From Cryoendolithus antarcticus (Eukaryota; Ascomycota; Dothideomycetes; Cladosporiales; Cladosporiaceae), in assembly GCA_002077065.1 (NCBI GenBank), contig NAJO01000045.1, forward strand, positions 124,001 through 188,000: 64,000 bases of DNA, in the 5' to 3' direction. Numbering within the stretch: position 1 is the first letter of the stretch; each line of letters opens with the position of its first letter. This document shows positions 30,525 through 41,614 of the stretch, piece by piece. The notes under the pieces were generated by a model. It was not told the origin of the DNA and did no database searches. It saw only the letters and a program-made list of their open reading frames with translations. A program made the translations under genes and the position numbers.

Positions 30525-33074
30525 CTATTCTGACTTCGACGCCGCTTCGGCACTGTGGACAGGGCTGGACTGCTCTTCCACGAGCTGAATAGATCGCAGC
30601 GCCTTCTCGAGCGCAACGCCAGATGCCCAGAGTCTGCTCTCTGCGCCGCGACCGATACCTAACTCCGGGGCATCTCGCGGACGCTCCCCCCGCATCGCGT
30701 GATCGTCCATCACGAGCCTTCTCTCGAGCCTGCCTATCGATTCATCGTCACCCCAGCCGAAGCTGTGTTGGCTGCTCGCACCCTTCTCCTCTTCCCACAA
30801 ACCGTTCCTTCCCACGAATCCAAGCCAGCTCTGCCACCACTCATCCTTGCCCAGCACTTCGTCGTTCCCAATGACCACTAGTCCCTCCTTCGCTCTCGTA
30901 AGCGCTACGTTCATCCTTCGCCTCTCATGCACGACACCTAGTCCCTTTGCCAGGTCCTGCTCGATGAAGCGGTACCTCGTTCTAGTCGTACACAGAATAA
31001 CCAACCTGCTCTCGAGACCTTGAAACGCTTCAAGTGGGCCAATGTTGACATGCCAGAGCTTCGCTTCTCGCGCGAGTCGGCGGAGGAGTTTCACCTGAGC
31101 AGCAAATGGCGACATGATGCAAATCTCCTTTTGACCAAGGAGATTCTCTGACAGGAAGGAATGGGCGTAGACGATTGCCATCTGGGCCTCACGTACATTG
31201 TACCAGCCACCTCCATCCTGTTCGATCTCGTCTGGAGCAGTGTTGACAGCGAAGTGTACAGGCCAGCGAGCGCCGCGCCAGCCAGACCATGAGAGCAGGG
31301 AGTCCGTGAGTAAGGCTTCGGGTTCTAGGGTGTCGTGGTAGAAGAGCTTTGATGGGACGGCGAGGATCGCAGCATGGGAGCGATAGTTCCGGATTAGGTT
31401 GGTAAACGGCGGGCGGACCATAGGTAGCATTGAGGCGGTAAGGCGAGGCTGAGTGCCGGAGGAACGCGCCAAGGGATGATCGCGGTACAGAGGGCGTTGG
31501 AAGAGGCGTTCAAAAAGTGAGAGCTGGAGGGCAGGAATCCTAGAGGAGGTACGCGGGCCGAGTTGGTGTTGATCGCCTGCCATGACAACTAGTGGTAAGG
31601 TTGTAGCATGTCGATTATCTTCTCTCAAGGGTGGTGCGACTACATTTAACGGTATTTGAGCTTCCGGCTCAGTCGCTTGAGCTGCCTCGTCAAGGAGTAG
31701 AGCAGTCCAGTGCAGCTTCTTCACCTCGTTCTTTTTGCCGGAATATTTCTTGCCGGGATATAGAGCCGCCATCATGCCTTGCTCGAGATGGAACAAGTCG
31801 CGATTGCTGACTCGTGCGGAACTCAGTATGTCTGCGTCACGACAAGTGACCACCACGATCTTCAATCTCATCAAATCGGCGAATGATGGAAGGCTGAACG
31901 TGCCATTGTCGATGCATGAGTAAGGTAGAAGGGAGTCTGGTACTTCCGCAAAACTACGAGAAGGAGAGTGCAACCGCAGAAGCTCCCTTGGCTTTAGATG
32001 GGGCAACAGTCGCGAGGTCAGGGTATCCGATGCGGGATCGCTGGGCGCACATAGTATGAGGTGCGAGTCGCTTTCGGTACGGAGCAACTGCAGCGCCAGC
32101 TCAATCAGCGTTTTCGTCTTGCCTGTTCCCGGCGGACCGGAGATCAGGTATGGTACTGTGCCCCATTCACTGTGCACAATAGTATCCACTGCCTTGAGCT
32201 GCTCGTAGTTCAGCAAGCCATCAAAAGCATTAATGTCGAATTTCCCTTTGCCCAGTGCTCGCTGCATCACACCGTCAGCCGGTCGTGGGAACAGCATCGA
32301 TCGTAGCCAGCCACCGCTATCGTCAGACAGGCATGTATGAGACCTCGAGACAGCAGTATGCAATGCTCTGATCCGGAAAGGCTGCACCGAAAAGGAGACA
32401 TTGAACAGCCCAGACTGCCAGAAGAGGTTGTCGATTCTCAGGGTGACCCTACCTTGACTGCGCTGGATTCCCCAAACCACAGCGTCATATTGTATAGTGG
32501 TGCCATAGGGCGCGGCGTTTGGAGCATATTGCCCATAAAGTTGGCGGAGCGCAACTTGATCCCCAACTTCGATCTGTAGTGTCGACTCGGTCAATCCAGG
32601 CACGTCTAGCCAGTACATAAATGGTCTAGGGTCATTTCGCGCTCGTTGTATTGGCACATTGTAAAGCGCATACTCGAGGCAATTATCCCGCGCTGCATCG
32701 ACTTCACGTGCCAGTAGATCGGTGAAGTAGTATCGGTAATTCTCAGCGCAAAGCTCGCTTCGTGCAAGCTTGGCAGCTGCATCCTCGACCTTCCCTCCGG
32801 ACGAGTCCTTGGGCAGGAACGCTGAACCAGCGAATGTTCGCACATAGTCGTCAAATTCGATCCAAGTTACGCCTTCGCTGGGATAGTTCACAGCCGGGAG
32901 GCCGTTGATCGACTTGAACTGGTATGGGATGAAAGGTCTTGCGTAAACATCGAAGGTCTTCTTCGAAGACGTAAGATCAGGAAGGGGCGATGCCAGCTTT
33001 GTTTGGAGCTTGCGCTCATCCGTCGTAGCTTCGATAATCTCGGTTGGGCCGGGCTCGACAGGTGGTTTGGACAT
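30525..33074 (-). CDS. SF1 RNA helicase, Upf1/Mov10/Hrr1 (SAD-3)-like
   Basis: 849-aa single-exon protein. Helicase core: Walker A GPPGTGKTKT (313-322), Walker B LLLDEAAQATEPEAQ (460-474), motif III MAGDQHQLGPRTS (498-510), motif IV IRNYRSH (561-567), EAFQGLESRLVILCTTR (motif V, around residue 690) and MNVALTRAKEGLVVIG (motif VI, near 735). Order and spacing are those of Upf1-like SF1B helicases acting on RNA. The N-terminal 280 residues are a family-specific region, with no CH zinc domain as in Upf1 itself. That makes a Mov10/SDE3 or fission-yeast Hrr1/Neurospora SAD-3-type RNA-silencing helicase more likely; this is inference. No RNAi partner lies in the window. An acidic/Ser-rich C-terminal tail follows the core. 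Confidence 0.85.
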   Translation of the reverse strand: MSKPPVEPGPTEIIEATTDERKLQTKLASPLPDLTSSKKTFDVYARPFIPYQFKSINGLPAVNYPSEGVTWIEFDDYVRTFAGSAFLPKDSSGGKVEDAAAKLARSELCAENYRYYFTDLLAREVDAARDNCLEYALYNVPIQRARNDPRPFMYWLDVPGLTESTLQIEVGDQVALRQLYGQYAPNAAPYGTTIQYDAVVWGIQRSQGRVTLRIDNLFWQSGLFNVSFSVQPFRIRALHTAVSRSHTCLSDDSGGWLRSMLFPRPADGVMQRALGKGKFDINAFDGLLNYEQLKAVDTIVHSEWGTVPYLISGPPGTGKTKTLIELALQLLRTESDSHLILCAPSDPASDTLTSRLLPHLKPRELLRLHSPSRSFAEVPDSLLPYSCIDNGTFSLPSFADLMRLKIVVVTCRDADILSSARVSNRDLFHLEQGMMAALYPGKKYSGKKNEVKKLHWTALLLDEAAQATEPEAQIPLNVVAPPLREDNRHATTLPLVVMAGDQHQLGPRTSSRIPALQLSLFERLFQRPLYRDHPLARSSGTQPRLTASMLPMVRPPFTNLIRNYRSHAAILAVPSKLFYHDTLEPEALLTDSLLSWSGWRGARWPVHFAVNTAPDEIEQDGGGWYNVREAQMAIVYAHSFLSENLLGQKEICIMSPFAAQVKLLRRLAREAKLWHVNIGPLEAFQGLESRLVILCTTRTRYRFIEQDLAKGLGVVHERRRMNVALTRAKEGLVVIGNDEVLGKDEWWQSWLGFVGRNGLWEEEKGASSQHSFGWGDDESIGRLERRLVMDDHAMRGERPRDAPELGIGRGAESRLWASGVALEKALRSIQLVEEQSSPVHSAEAASKSE

Positions 33075-33946
33075 CCCAGGTCGGTATCCAGTGCGTCAGC
33101 TTCACAGCCAGATCAGCATTGAATAGCCCTGCGAGCGACACTGGTGGAGGATGTCTGTTTACATCGACATAGAGTCGATGGGGTAAACGTGCTGGCTGAT
33201 GAGGAGAGTGAACTCAGGAAATGAGAGCTACCACTATGTGTGCAGTTCTCGACGACGGCACAGACATAAGCACAGACATACCTTCCCTTGCATGAGGCGC
33301 AGGAAGACTTGAGGTAGCATTGCTATGCGCAGTGAGTATGCACCGTGCTGGAAAGAGTCAGTAGTGGATTGCAAGCGCATCCAATTGGCTAAGGAGATCG
33401 AGGCCGTCCTTCGGACGACTTGAACTGCCTTACTGCCTCAGGCATGAGAACCGTCGCGCACGGTTGTACACTTCAGAGTCTCTCCGCTTCTCAACCACAG
33501 CCCAGTACGCTCCGTTCCAGCTTTCAATACGCGCAGTCGAACCGCCTGCTGCATGCCGAGATAGCTATGCTGGCTCGGGACAGAAGTATGGTCACCATGT
33601 TCTGCATACTGCAGTGCTGTATCAGCACTGCCTCACCGGTGCCTCGACGAGCTACTCGTTAAATAGCACCCAAGACTTGTGGCTTGAGCGAGACCAATAG
33701 TCGCGCCCGATTCAGCGTACAACAGGCGTCGAGCCCCTGCGATCAGGCCACGATGTTGTGACTCCATGTCACATTTGGGTTGTATGCGTGTAGTACTGGT
33801 ACGGCTGAGTTCGCTCAGGCCCCAGCGCTTCGCTGGATGTTGGTCTTATACGAATACATGAACAGGACATTCGCTAGTTTAGATCCGCTGCCCGTAGTCC
33901 TTGTCTCGAGCGCAGAGACGTAATCTGCGACACAGTATATATCACA
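33075..33946. other. Divergent intergenic region (helicase / secreted nuclease)
   Basis: About 870 bp separating divergent genes. No coding or RNA gene recognised; a TATATA sits just before the nuclease ATG at 33947. Probably both promoters. Confidence 0.45.
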
Positions 33947-35609
33947 ATGGCTAGGTTCCTGTTGTTGATAGCTCTCGTAACGGCGTTCAACTCTGCGTTG
34001 GCATACAATACCGGAGCTCAGCAGCATCTCACGGGCTTCTCGGCATTCGCTTCTCAGGAGCGACTCGTTGACAGCTTCCTGGACTTGGATAGCCTCGAAC
34101 CACTAGCCAGCCTAGCCAACCTCACCACAAGAGCGCTCGAGTGCGAACCTGGCACCACGCCGGTACGAGTATCGGACCCGCGACCAAGATACATTAGCAC
34201 ACTAACACGACGCAGTGCCCTGATGGTATTCACTGTGCCATAGCCGGCACCTTCTGCTGCGCAGGGGACAACGCCCACGGCTGCACAGTCGGGGAGACGT
34301 GCTGTTTAGCATCTAGCAGCAGCGCCCCAGTTGGCTCATACTGCTGCGCTGACAGCTCGGGCAGCTGTCTTGATGGCTCCATCTGCTGCCCAAATAGCTC
34401 GTACGCACGCTCTTCCCATGGGATGCTTCATGAGTACTAACATCATCTCTCAGCAAATGTGCCAGAACCGGGGAGACATGCTGCGGCACCGGTGTCTGTG
34501 ATGTTGGCCAGACATGCTGCTCTAACGGCGCAGGCTGCGCGGATGAGGGCTGGACCTGCTGCGGCACTGATCACCAGTGTGCTCCAGAAGCACAATGTTG
34601 CGTAGATGAAGATGGCGACTACTTCTGCGCCGAGGAGTGCGTACCATCCCTAATCTTCCCCTACGCCAAAGACTTCCTCGACGAGATCTACGAGAACATG
34701 TGCAAAGGCACTGCTGGCAGCTCTTCTACAACTGATCCGAACTCCGCGATCGTGACTCTGAAGAAAGACACTGGCCCGGCGTTGCGACGAGCCAAAGCGT
34801 CAAATCGAAGGGCTGCAGGCTGTGCTGGGCCGAACAGGATCACCTGTCCACCTGGCACGAACTGTGATGAATTCCCGTTCGCCAGCACGGATGAAGGCGG
34901 TAGTGGCGCCAACATCATGTGCGTACCCTCCTGGCAGAACGACTGGCAGGGGACGTACTACAACTCCTGGCTGTCCGAGCAGATAGGACTCGGCAAGCTT
35001 GCGAGAGGAGGGCAGTATCGGATCGTACTGAAGAACATCGACTGCTCGAAATATTTGCGCAAGCGACTGAATAAGCGCGCAAACGACAATGGCGTCCTAC
35101 AACAGAGTGGCAACACGACTCTACTAGCTGCATCGCTCTTCGGCAACCACAGCTCCCAGAACGCCCTGCTCATCGACCTCACCCAAGATCAGGATACGCC
35201 AGGTACCTACACCCTCGACTACGACATCTCGCAAGGCAGCATCATCTCCGGCGCGATCGTGGACGATGATGGGGAGTATCTCGCAGATATCAGCGCGCTG
35301 AGCACAGGCGGCAAAGCGACTGCGTCGGTGGACTTGGAGGAGGATTACGGTGACATCCACTTCCTTGGATGGACAAACGACAAAGACGTGTCGGTGAGCT
35401 ATGAGGTCAAGGTCACGCCTGCGACTTCGTCGACGACCACATCTGCCGCACAGACAGCGAGCGTCACGAGATCTTCTGGCACGGGTACAGCGACGAGTAG
35501 CGCGTCATCGACAGCGACTCCCTCAGCTGCTTCCGTTGCGGGGGCACTAACAGTTCCGAGTGGTGGATTGAATGGCATCTTGGCCGTTTTGATTGCGTGT
35601 CTAGTTTGA
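33947..35609 (+). CDS. Secreted, GPI-anchored Cys-rich NucA/NucB-type deoxyribonuclease
   Basis: Exons 33947-34162, 34216-34400 and 34454-35609 give 518 aa. The second intron has the perfect branch TACTAAC. A signal peptide (MARFLLLIALVTAFNSALA) is followed, at about residues 68-205, by a Cys-rich region with repeated CC pairs (CPDGIHC, GTFCC, GETCC, GSYCC, GSICC, QTCC, WTCC). Then comes the nuclease domain with the NucA/NucB hallmark NCDEFPFASTDEGG (Asp-Glu at about 272-273) and WQNDWQGTYYNSW. A Ser/Thr-rich linker and a hydrophobic C-terminus (GGLNGILAVLIACLV) indicate a GPI anchor. The protein probably degrades extracellular DNA at the cell surface. The Cys-rich repeats may bind the wall or fold as granulin/EGF-like knots. 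The CDEFPFAST motif makes the assignment fairly firm; activity is inferred. Confidence 0.88.
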
Positions 35610-35673
35610 ACACTATGTATGACCATGTCTCGGGCGCGAGATCGTCTCCTCACGCATTTATGCTATACTCTCA

Positions 35674-36788
35674 TCAATCAACAATACTCGACCAGTCCTC
35701 CCTCGCAATATAATCCGCCACCTTGGTCTGCTGCACGGCCACGCCCTCCTTCGCAAGCTAGCAAGTACATTAGCATCCTCCCGATCACGGCAAGATCTAC
35801 ACGAATAACTCACATCCTCCGGCATCAACACCCCCGGCTCCTGCACCTTCATCCCGAACTCATCCATAAACCGCATCGTCTGCGACATCTGCTCCATGAT
35901 TCCAGTAGGCTCCACAGCCTTGTGAATGCCATCGGAAGCCTCGTAGCGAGCAGTGACCCCGGTCTGCTTGCTCCAGAGCTCGAGCCACTGGACGCCAGTC
36001 AGCCATTCGCTCACACACAAAACCTCGATGGGCGCACGGGTTGCGGCGATCAAGGCCGTGACGTAGCTGCCGAGATCTGCTTCGATGTCGATCCAGGGGA
36101 GGAGTGTGGTTGCGGCTAAGGGTGGAGACCAGAGGGCTGAGCCATCGGGTTGCTGTGGATCAGATCAGTGTCTACGGTGCGCCGTGTTGCGGCATGGGCT
36201 GCTTACCTTGCGGATGCCGAAGAAGTCCGGAAGCTTGATAGCGTTCGTGGTGAACACCCCAAGCTGACACAACGAGACCTTCCCCTTCAAAGCATCAAGT
36301 CCAAGCATATACTCCGCGATACTCGCCTTCGCCTCGAAATGGTAAGACTTGGTAAACTTCCCCTTACTCAATGTCTCGACACTAGCCTGATAGCTGAACA
36401 CCAACCTCTCCAGCCCGGGCACACTCGCAGCAGCATCAGCGATATTTCGCCCGTGCTGCTGCTCGATCTTGTTAGCTTCCAATCCGATCGGCGCTGAAAC
36501 CTCCCCTTTAGCAAAGCGCCCCATGCAGTCACCCATAATGCTGCCGAAGTCGGTATAGGCGTAGATGTAGTTTGCGTTTTTGAACGCCGATTGAAGGGAG
36601 GCGAGGTCGTTAGAGTTAGCTGTGACCATCTCGACGCCTGTGGTTGCGAGAGCTTTGGATGCCTCGGAGGAGACATTCCGAGTCAGGCCACGGATGGACC
36701 AGGTTGGTTCGTGGGATTGGATCCAGGAGATTACAGCACTGCCTTGGGAGCCTGTGGCGCCGACGACGACGATGAGTTTGGTGGCCAT
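35674..36788 (-). CDS. NmrA-like NAD(P)-binding protein
   Basis: Exons 36788-36207, 36152-35814 and 35757-35674, total 334 aa. Both introns are canonical, GTAAGC...CCACAG and GTGAGT...TGCTAG. The Rossmann motif GATGSQG lies at residues 10-16, preceded by the β-strand KLIVVV and followed by SAVISWIQ. Later family features include IRGLTRNVSSEAS, MVTANSNDLASL, the YAYTDFG segment and the ALKGKVSLCQLGVF stretch. This is the atypical short-chain-dehydrogenase fold of NmrA/HSCARG, which senses NAD(P) redox state and, in Aspergillus, represses AreA. Many fungal members are instead isoflavone-reductase-like enzymes, so the role here is open. It converges on the nuclease gene, about 60 bp apart. No targeting signal. 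Confidence 0.85.
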
Positions 36789-38164
36789 TGTAGCGAGAGA
36801 GGAACGGATGGGAGATGTGCGAGATGGACTTTTACCAGTGGGTGTCCTGCGAGCAACTTATAGTCGTTCTCATAGCAGACCTTATGGACCTTGCATTCAC
36901 ATAGCTGACTACTGTAGCTTGTACTGAATGTCCCAAAGGGGACAACTGCGCGAGGAGGACTATTATGTAACCAGCTATGTCCGGTGGTTTTATGTCAATG
37001 CTCCACTCTCGAGAATCATCATGCTTCTTGTGCATGTGCACACTGCTTCAGTGGGCTTTGCTGTCCCGGACGAAACCAATGAGTGCATTACAAAGCAGAG
37101 GGTACTGGCTCGGCTGGTGCCGTGTATGCGACATATGCAGGTACAGCACGGCGATATTGGCATAGACTTGACGCATCGAGCTGATCATACTGCACCATGC
37201 GGATGTGTCGAGAACGAAACCTGCCTGTGCGGGCTACTGTGGCTTTCCCTCGCGAGGTGACGAAGCGCTCAGCGAGTGGAGGCCGAATATTAACTTCTTG
37301 GCCGGCGTGTGGGAAGCAAGTGCGGTAATTAGCAAGAAGGACTACATATGAAGACGCGACTAACGAGAGACATGAAGTAGACATGGACCAAGAAGATTGG
37401 AGGTCCATTACACTACATGCCTTGAGTCCTTACCGCTTGCGTACTGGAGGCAGGGGGTCAATGCGAGACTCATCGACTGGCCTCGCTGTTGCGGGCATGG
37501 TGATGCAGTGCGCAAGCCGCGCTCTGATGTCTCATCTCCTGCGACTGGACATGCCAGTGAGTGAATGTACGGCTTGTCGAAGTAAAGAAGGAACGGTTGT
37601 GATGTCTGCCATTTCTACTCGATCTCGCCCAAGAACGTGAGACAGGCAAGCTGTCGCATTCTCTCCCGAATACCTGACTGGGAACGACGACATGCAGGCA
37701 CAGGCGTGTTGTCTCGCTGCGCATGCGATTGATGTGCGTGCCGGTCATCATGAAGCTCAGCGTGCGAAGTAGAGGCTGGTGAAGGAGAGGGTCTTTCGAT
37801 GTAGGCTAGTATACTTTTCGTCAATCCCGGTCCCTTCCGGACATATCGTCCTCTCGACCATCTCCGTGAACGGGACCTCTACTCGAAGCACCATCTTCTA
37901 GCCCATCCACCATAGACACACCTCGCACGATGCACATCTTGACAATGCTGTGAATGCCTGAAGGAAACCCAGACTCAGCATCGGGACAGTGCTCTCATGC
38001 TGTGCTACGCCCGAATGCCCTCATACTGCTGACCATATCCTACCACCTTTCGTGTGTTGATCCAAGTAAAGTATCCTGATGCCGTGCAATCTGTCATTGT
38101 TGTCAGCTAGCGCGCTCTACCGGCGAGTCCTGGGTGCATACCTTGTGTAACGTGCATTTCTCGT
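36789..38164. other. Gene-poor interval of 1.4 kb
   Basis: Upstream of the NmrA-like gene and downstream of the large minus-strand protein. Frames at 36928-37260, 37088-37408 and 37470-37751 show no support. No RNA gene or repeat noticed. Confidence 0.4.
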
Positions 38165-41100
38165 TCAATTCATCGGCGCGTTGCGGTTGTTGTTCCGCTG
38201 GTCAACGATGACATCGGAAGGCACCGTCATAGGGTCCAATCTGCCAGAACGCCAGTCTTCCTCGTCTCTCATCGCATCGATGACCATGTCCAGGTTCGGA
38301 AGCGCGGGAGCTTGAATGTGAGGGAGTGGTGGCGGCGGTACAAGATTGTAGGCCAATGCGAGTGCGGTAGCCTGCCTGTGCTCGTAGCGATCGACTAGGT
38401 CTGCTAGCTTCTCCTTGTGCAGCATCTTGTTGCCGTGAAACTGCCAGCCTGGAACAGTGACGCCGGTGACGCCTTGGAGCGAGGTGGCTGCGACCCCATC
38501 AACAACTGGCGGCTCGGCCAGCACAACGATGAAGATCCGGTCAGCAAGCTGCGGATCTAGCGTGGAGACGTAGTGGAAGAATCCGCCTGTGCGGCTTCCC
38601 CAGTGCATGACACCAACACTGTACCCAGCTAAGCCACCAAGTACGAACTGAATCTCGGCCGGTGGGTTGTGGTTTGGCACAAGCTTGCCAAACAACTCGT
38701 CGATCAATCCCACCATACGAAGGACTGCCGGATCCTGGACATTACCTACGGCTGTAGGAACTGCCCTTGCCCCGTGTCGAGCGAAGACAAACCGGGCTTT
38801 GCGCATGACAGAGCCAACACCGAGTGGCCTTGTGCCTTCAGGATGGTTGCCGATGGGGTTAGCCAAACCTCCATTCAGCATGTTATTGTATCGCACCATG
38901 GTCTGTTGCTGATCGAGTGCGATGGTGTTGATGCCCGCAGCACCAGGGTGGCTTGAAGCTCGATTTACGAAGATGCTGATAAAGTGCTCCTCGTCGGTAG
39001 GAGGGTCGACAGCCCACTGGTTGGCAACGAAGTTCTCGGGGCGAAGTGGATTGTCGAACCGGCGGAGTGACTCTTCCGTTGGCACCCCCTCGATGAAACC
39101 TGGATTGATAGTGACATTGGGCCACTCGCAGTCGTCCACTGTCCCGACTTCTGTACACTCCGGGCACGGCGAACCAGCCTTTGCGTCACCAGTGCATTTC
39201 TGGTCGCGCTTACGGCAAGGCGCGCAAGCCTGGCGTGCTTTCCGTGCACGCTGTGAAACTTTATCTTGAAGGTTTGCTCGCAGTCTCGCCGCTTCTTGCT
39301 CGGCAGTCTCTTCGGCCCGTAATCCCATGAACGCTGCATTATACAATCTCGTCGCCGCTATCTCCTCAGCGCCACCAATGTACATTCCCCAGCCGTATAT
39401 GCTATCGATATCGCCACTCTCGACCATGCCCTCAAAGTGATTGTAGATGCCACCACCAAAGGCGATGTTGTTGTGTACAAACAGGATTGGGCGTTGGTTG
39501 CCGCCTGCAGCGTTCTCGTTCGGCACAAAATCATTGACAAAGCGAACCCAAGGAGCGACTTCTTGAGCCGGACGCTCACCGCTGGCTTCCCGAACGTGGG
39601 CGCTAGCGATCACGCCTAGCTGGTAGTGATAACCAAGGGTGCGGTTCTCGTGAAGCAGTGTGAGCACAGCCTGTAGCTGATCGGCGTCTAGGTTATTCAT
39701 CGCTAGCATCTCATTGCGAAGTAGCGGAAAGTTCTCTGCCCCAACACTGTCGTGGTAGGTGCGGCGGATGAAATTCTCGTACTCTGGCGTCGGCGTGCCT
39801 TGCTGACCTGGCTCGTATTGCTCTTCTGCATCCCAGTCCTGGAAGAGTAGGCGTATCATGTCTTCGTAGGTGATTTGGGATGGCGGTGCACGGTTGTTGA
39901 GGCGAGCATCGCGCAGACGCGCATCATGCAGGGAATCCGATAAGGCGCGAACGCCGCAAAGCCAACCAAGTGATGATGTTGGGTTAGGACTCACTCTGTG
40001 GTGGCGGACCTGAGCGTCAAGTGCCTCAAGCGCAGAGTCGGTGCCAGTGATACCAGTGAGGCCGCCAACCTGGACGCTGCGAAGAGTCCCTATTGGCTCC
40101 CCAAACAATGTCCGATTGCGCAGCTTATGTGCTCTGATGCCTTGCTCACGGAGGCCCAGGGTTGTGTTCAGATCGTCTAACAGGATGTCGATGAGAGCCT
40201 GCCGAGACGTTTCGTCCATCGTAGCCCAGTAGGAGATGTTCTGCTCAGCATCGTAGAGCAGGCAGTGCGCAATCATGGACTCCCTGAGCACGGTGGTGTC
40301 GAGTTCGGGATTGTCGTCGTCTTCGTGAGCCAGCTCGACCCACGAGTACTTCTTTTGTCGAGCCGTTGAACGCAGCACAGGCATATGCATAGCGTGATAT
40401 CGTGATGGCAGTGGGCGGGGAACGGGTAGCAAACCCTGCTCAGCGTCTGCGAGTTGAAGTATCTGCAGATTGATGTCTTTGCGATGTCCGGCCGCGCGCA
40501 AATTTCTCCCCGTGCGAAGTGTGTATAAATCATCGGATCCCATGTGCCAGTAGTTAGGGCCACGACGATAGCGGAGTCTTGCATCGTCCGAGGCGAAAGA
40601 CGCTTCTGCGGAGGCAACATCTTGATGCATCACGGCACCACGAGCAATGCCTGAAGTTGGCAGAAGGAAGTTCTCGTCTTCCCAACCTGGAACTATGGGA
40701 GCTGTGCGAAGTCTGGCGTACTCCTCCGCACACCCACATCTGTATCCGCAGGCGGGACAGAGGTTGTCAACGCCGTTGGGGTGTTTGAACATGGTGTGTC
40801 TGTACGATGTGCCTCCGCAACCTCCGCACACGAGTGTTTGGCGCTTCCTCCCAGGCCGTTCTTCAATCTCTCGCGATCCGGGTTGAATGATTGCGTCGGT
40901 AGCGGGGGCTGATGAGCCCGTCTGTCTTACCGCAGACAGAGTATCCGCTTGTTGAGCCGTGGGGTCGGGAGCAGAACGATTGGATCGAGCCGCCTTGTCT
41001 TGTTCTGCACGCTTGCATTTCCTACACACGTCCTGACGGAGAGTGCCTGGCTTTCCAGTCCTAGTATGTGGCAAGACGGGAAACGAGTCAAGAGGGAGAG

Positions 41101-41614
41101 TTTGCTTGCATTTGCCCTTGCATTTTTTTCCCTCTTCGTCGGCGCTCAGAGGTTTCGCCCTGGCCTCCTTATCAGCCTTGCGCCTGGCGGCCTTGACCTC
41201 GACGTCCCAGCACTTCCTACACGTGTCGCGACGGGAGCGACCTATCCTCGAGAATGAGTTAAGTGTGAGGATTTTTTGGCACTTCCCAATGCATTTCTTC
41301 GAATTGGGATCGGCGCTGCCGTTGCCATCTCCTGATGCACCCTCCTCTGACGCATCTTCCCCATCGGCCATCTCAACATCGCCATCAGCACCTTGAGGCG
41401 TCCCGGCTTGTCCATTGATACAGTGCGTGCACAGTGTGTGACGCCCACCACCGAAGATTTCCTGGAAATCCTCGAGGTTTCGGTCTTCATCACAGCCCGG
41501 ACACGTGATGAGTTTCTTAGAGGGGCGTGGTGCTGCCTTCGAGGTGGGTTTGCGCTTGCCGGGTGGTGGTGGCGGCGGAGGTGGCGGCATGCCTCCTGGG
41601 GCGACGGCCGCCAT
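38165..41614 (-). CDS. 1149-aa protein: four Cys4 zinc modules, Cys-protease-like box and a Zn2Cys6 cluster
   Basis: Single exon, no family I can name. After a poly-proline start come four Cys4 modules: C38/41-C62/65, C108/112-C132/135, C165/169-C197/200 and C263/266-C286/289. The second and third share the pattern C-x3-C, LxLxSF, R, C-x2-C seen in phage/bacterial-style zinc modules. The central region (about 345-745) contains SSLGWLCGVRALSDSL (C553) and, 170 residues on, GGGIYNHFEGM (H726), which resemble the Cys and His boxes of papain-fold peptidases such as OTU or Ulp1 types. A fungal Zn2Cys6-like cluster follows at C797, C800, C807, C817, C820 and C829. The remaining 320 residues include an LGGLAGYSVGVMHWGS block of unknown type. 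Possible roles are ubiquitin-family cleavage or DNA binding; neither is proven. Confidence 0.8.
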   Translation of the reverse strand: MAAVAPGGMPPPPPPPPPGKRKPTSKAAPRPSKKLITCPGCDEDRNLEDFQEIFGGGRHTLCTHCINGQAGTPQGADGDVEMADGEDASEEGASGDGNGSADPNSKKCIGKCQKILTLNSFSRIGRSRRDTCRKCWDVEVKAARRKADKEARAKPLSADEEGKKCKGKCKQTLPLDSFPVLPHTRTGKPGTLRQDVCRKCKRAEQDKAARSNRSAPDPTAQQADTLSAVRQTGSSAPATDAIIQPGSREIEERPGRKRQTLVCGGCGGTSYRHTMFKHPNGVDNLCPACGYRCGCAEEYARLRTAPIVPGWEDENFLLPTSGIARGAVMHQDVASAEASFASDDARLRYRRGPNYWHMGSDDLYTLRTGRNLRAAGHRKDINLQILQLADAEQGLLPVPRPLPSRYHAMHMPVLRSTARQKKYSWVELAHEDDDNPELDTTVLRESMIAHCLLYDAEQNISYWATMDETSRQALIDILLDDLNTTLGLREQGIRAHKLRNRTLFGEPIGTLRSVQVGGLTGITGTDSALEALDAQVRHHRVSPNPTSSLGWLCGVRALSDSLHDARLRDARLNNRAPPSQITYEDMIRLLFQDWDAEEQYEPGQQGTPTPEYENFIRRTYHDSVGAENFPLLRNEMLAMNNLDADQLQAVLTLLHENRTLGYHYQLGVIASAHVREASGERPAQEVAPWVRFVNDFVPNENAAGGNQRPILFVHNNIAFGGGIYNHFEGMVESGDIDSIYGWGMYIGGAEEIAATRLYNAAFMGLRAEETAEQEAARLRANLQDKVSQRARKARQACAPCRKRDQKCTGDAKAGSPCPECTEVGTVDDCEWPNVTINPGFIEGVPTEESLRRFDNPLRPENFVANQWAVDPPTDEEHFISIFVNRASSHPGAAGINTIALDQQQTMVRYNNMLNGGLANPIGNHPEGTRPLGVGSVMRKARFVFARHGARAVPTAVGNVQDPAVLRMVGLIDELFGKLVPNHNPPAEIQFVLGGLAGYSVGVMHWGSRTGGFFHYVSTLDPQLADRIFIVVLAEPPVVDGVAATSLQGVTGVTVPGWQFHGNKMLHKEKLADLVDRYEHRQATALALAYNLVPPPPLPHIQAPALPNLDMVIDAMRDEEDWRSGRLDPMTVPSDVIVDQRNNNRNAPMN

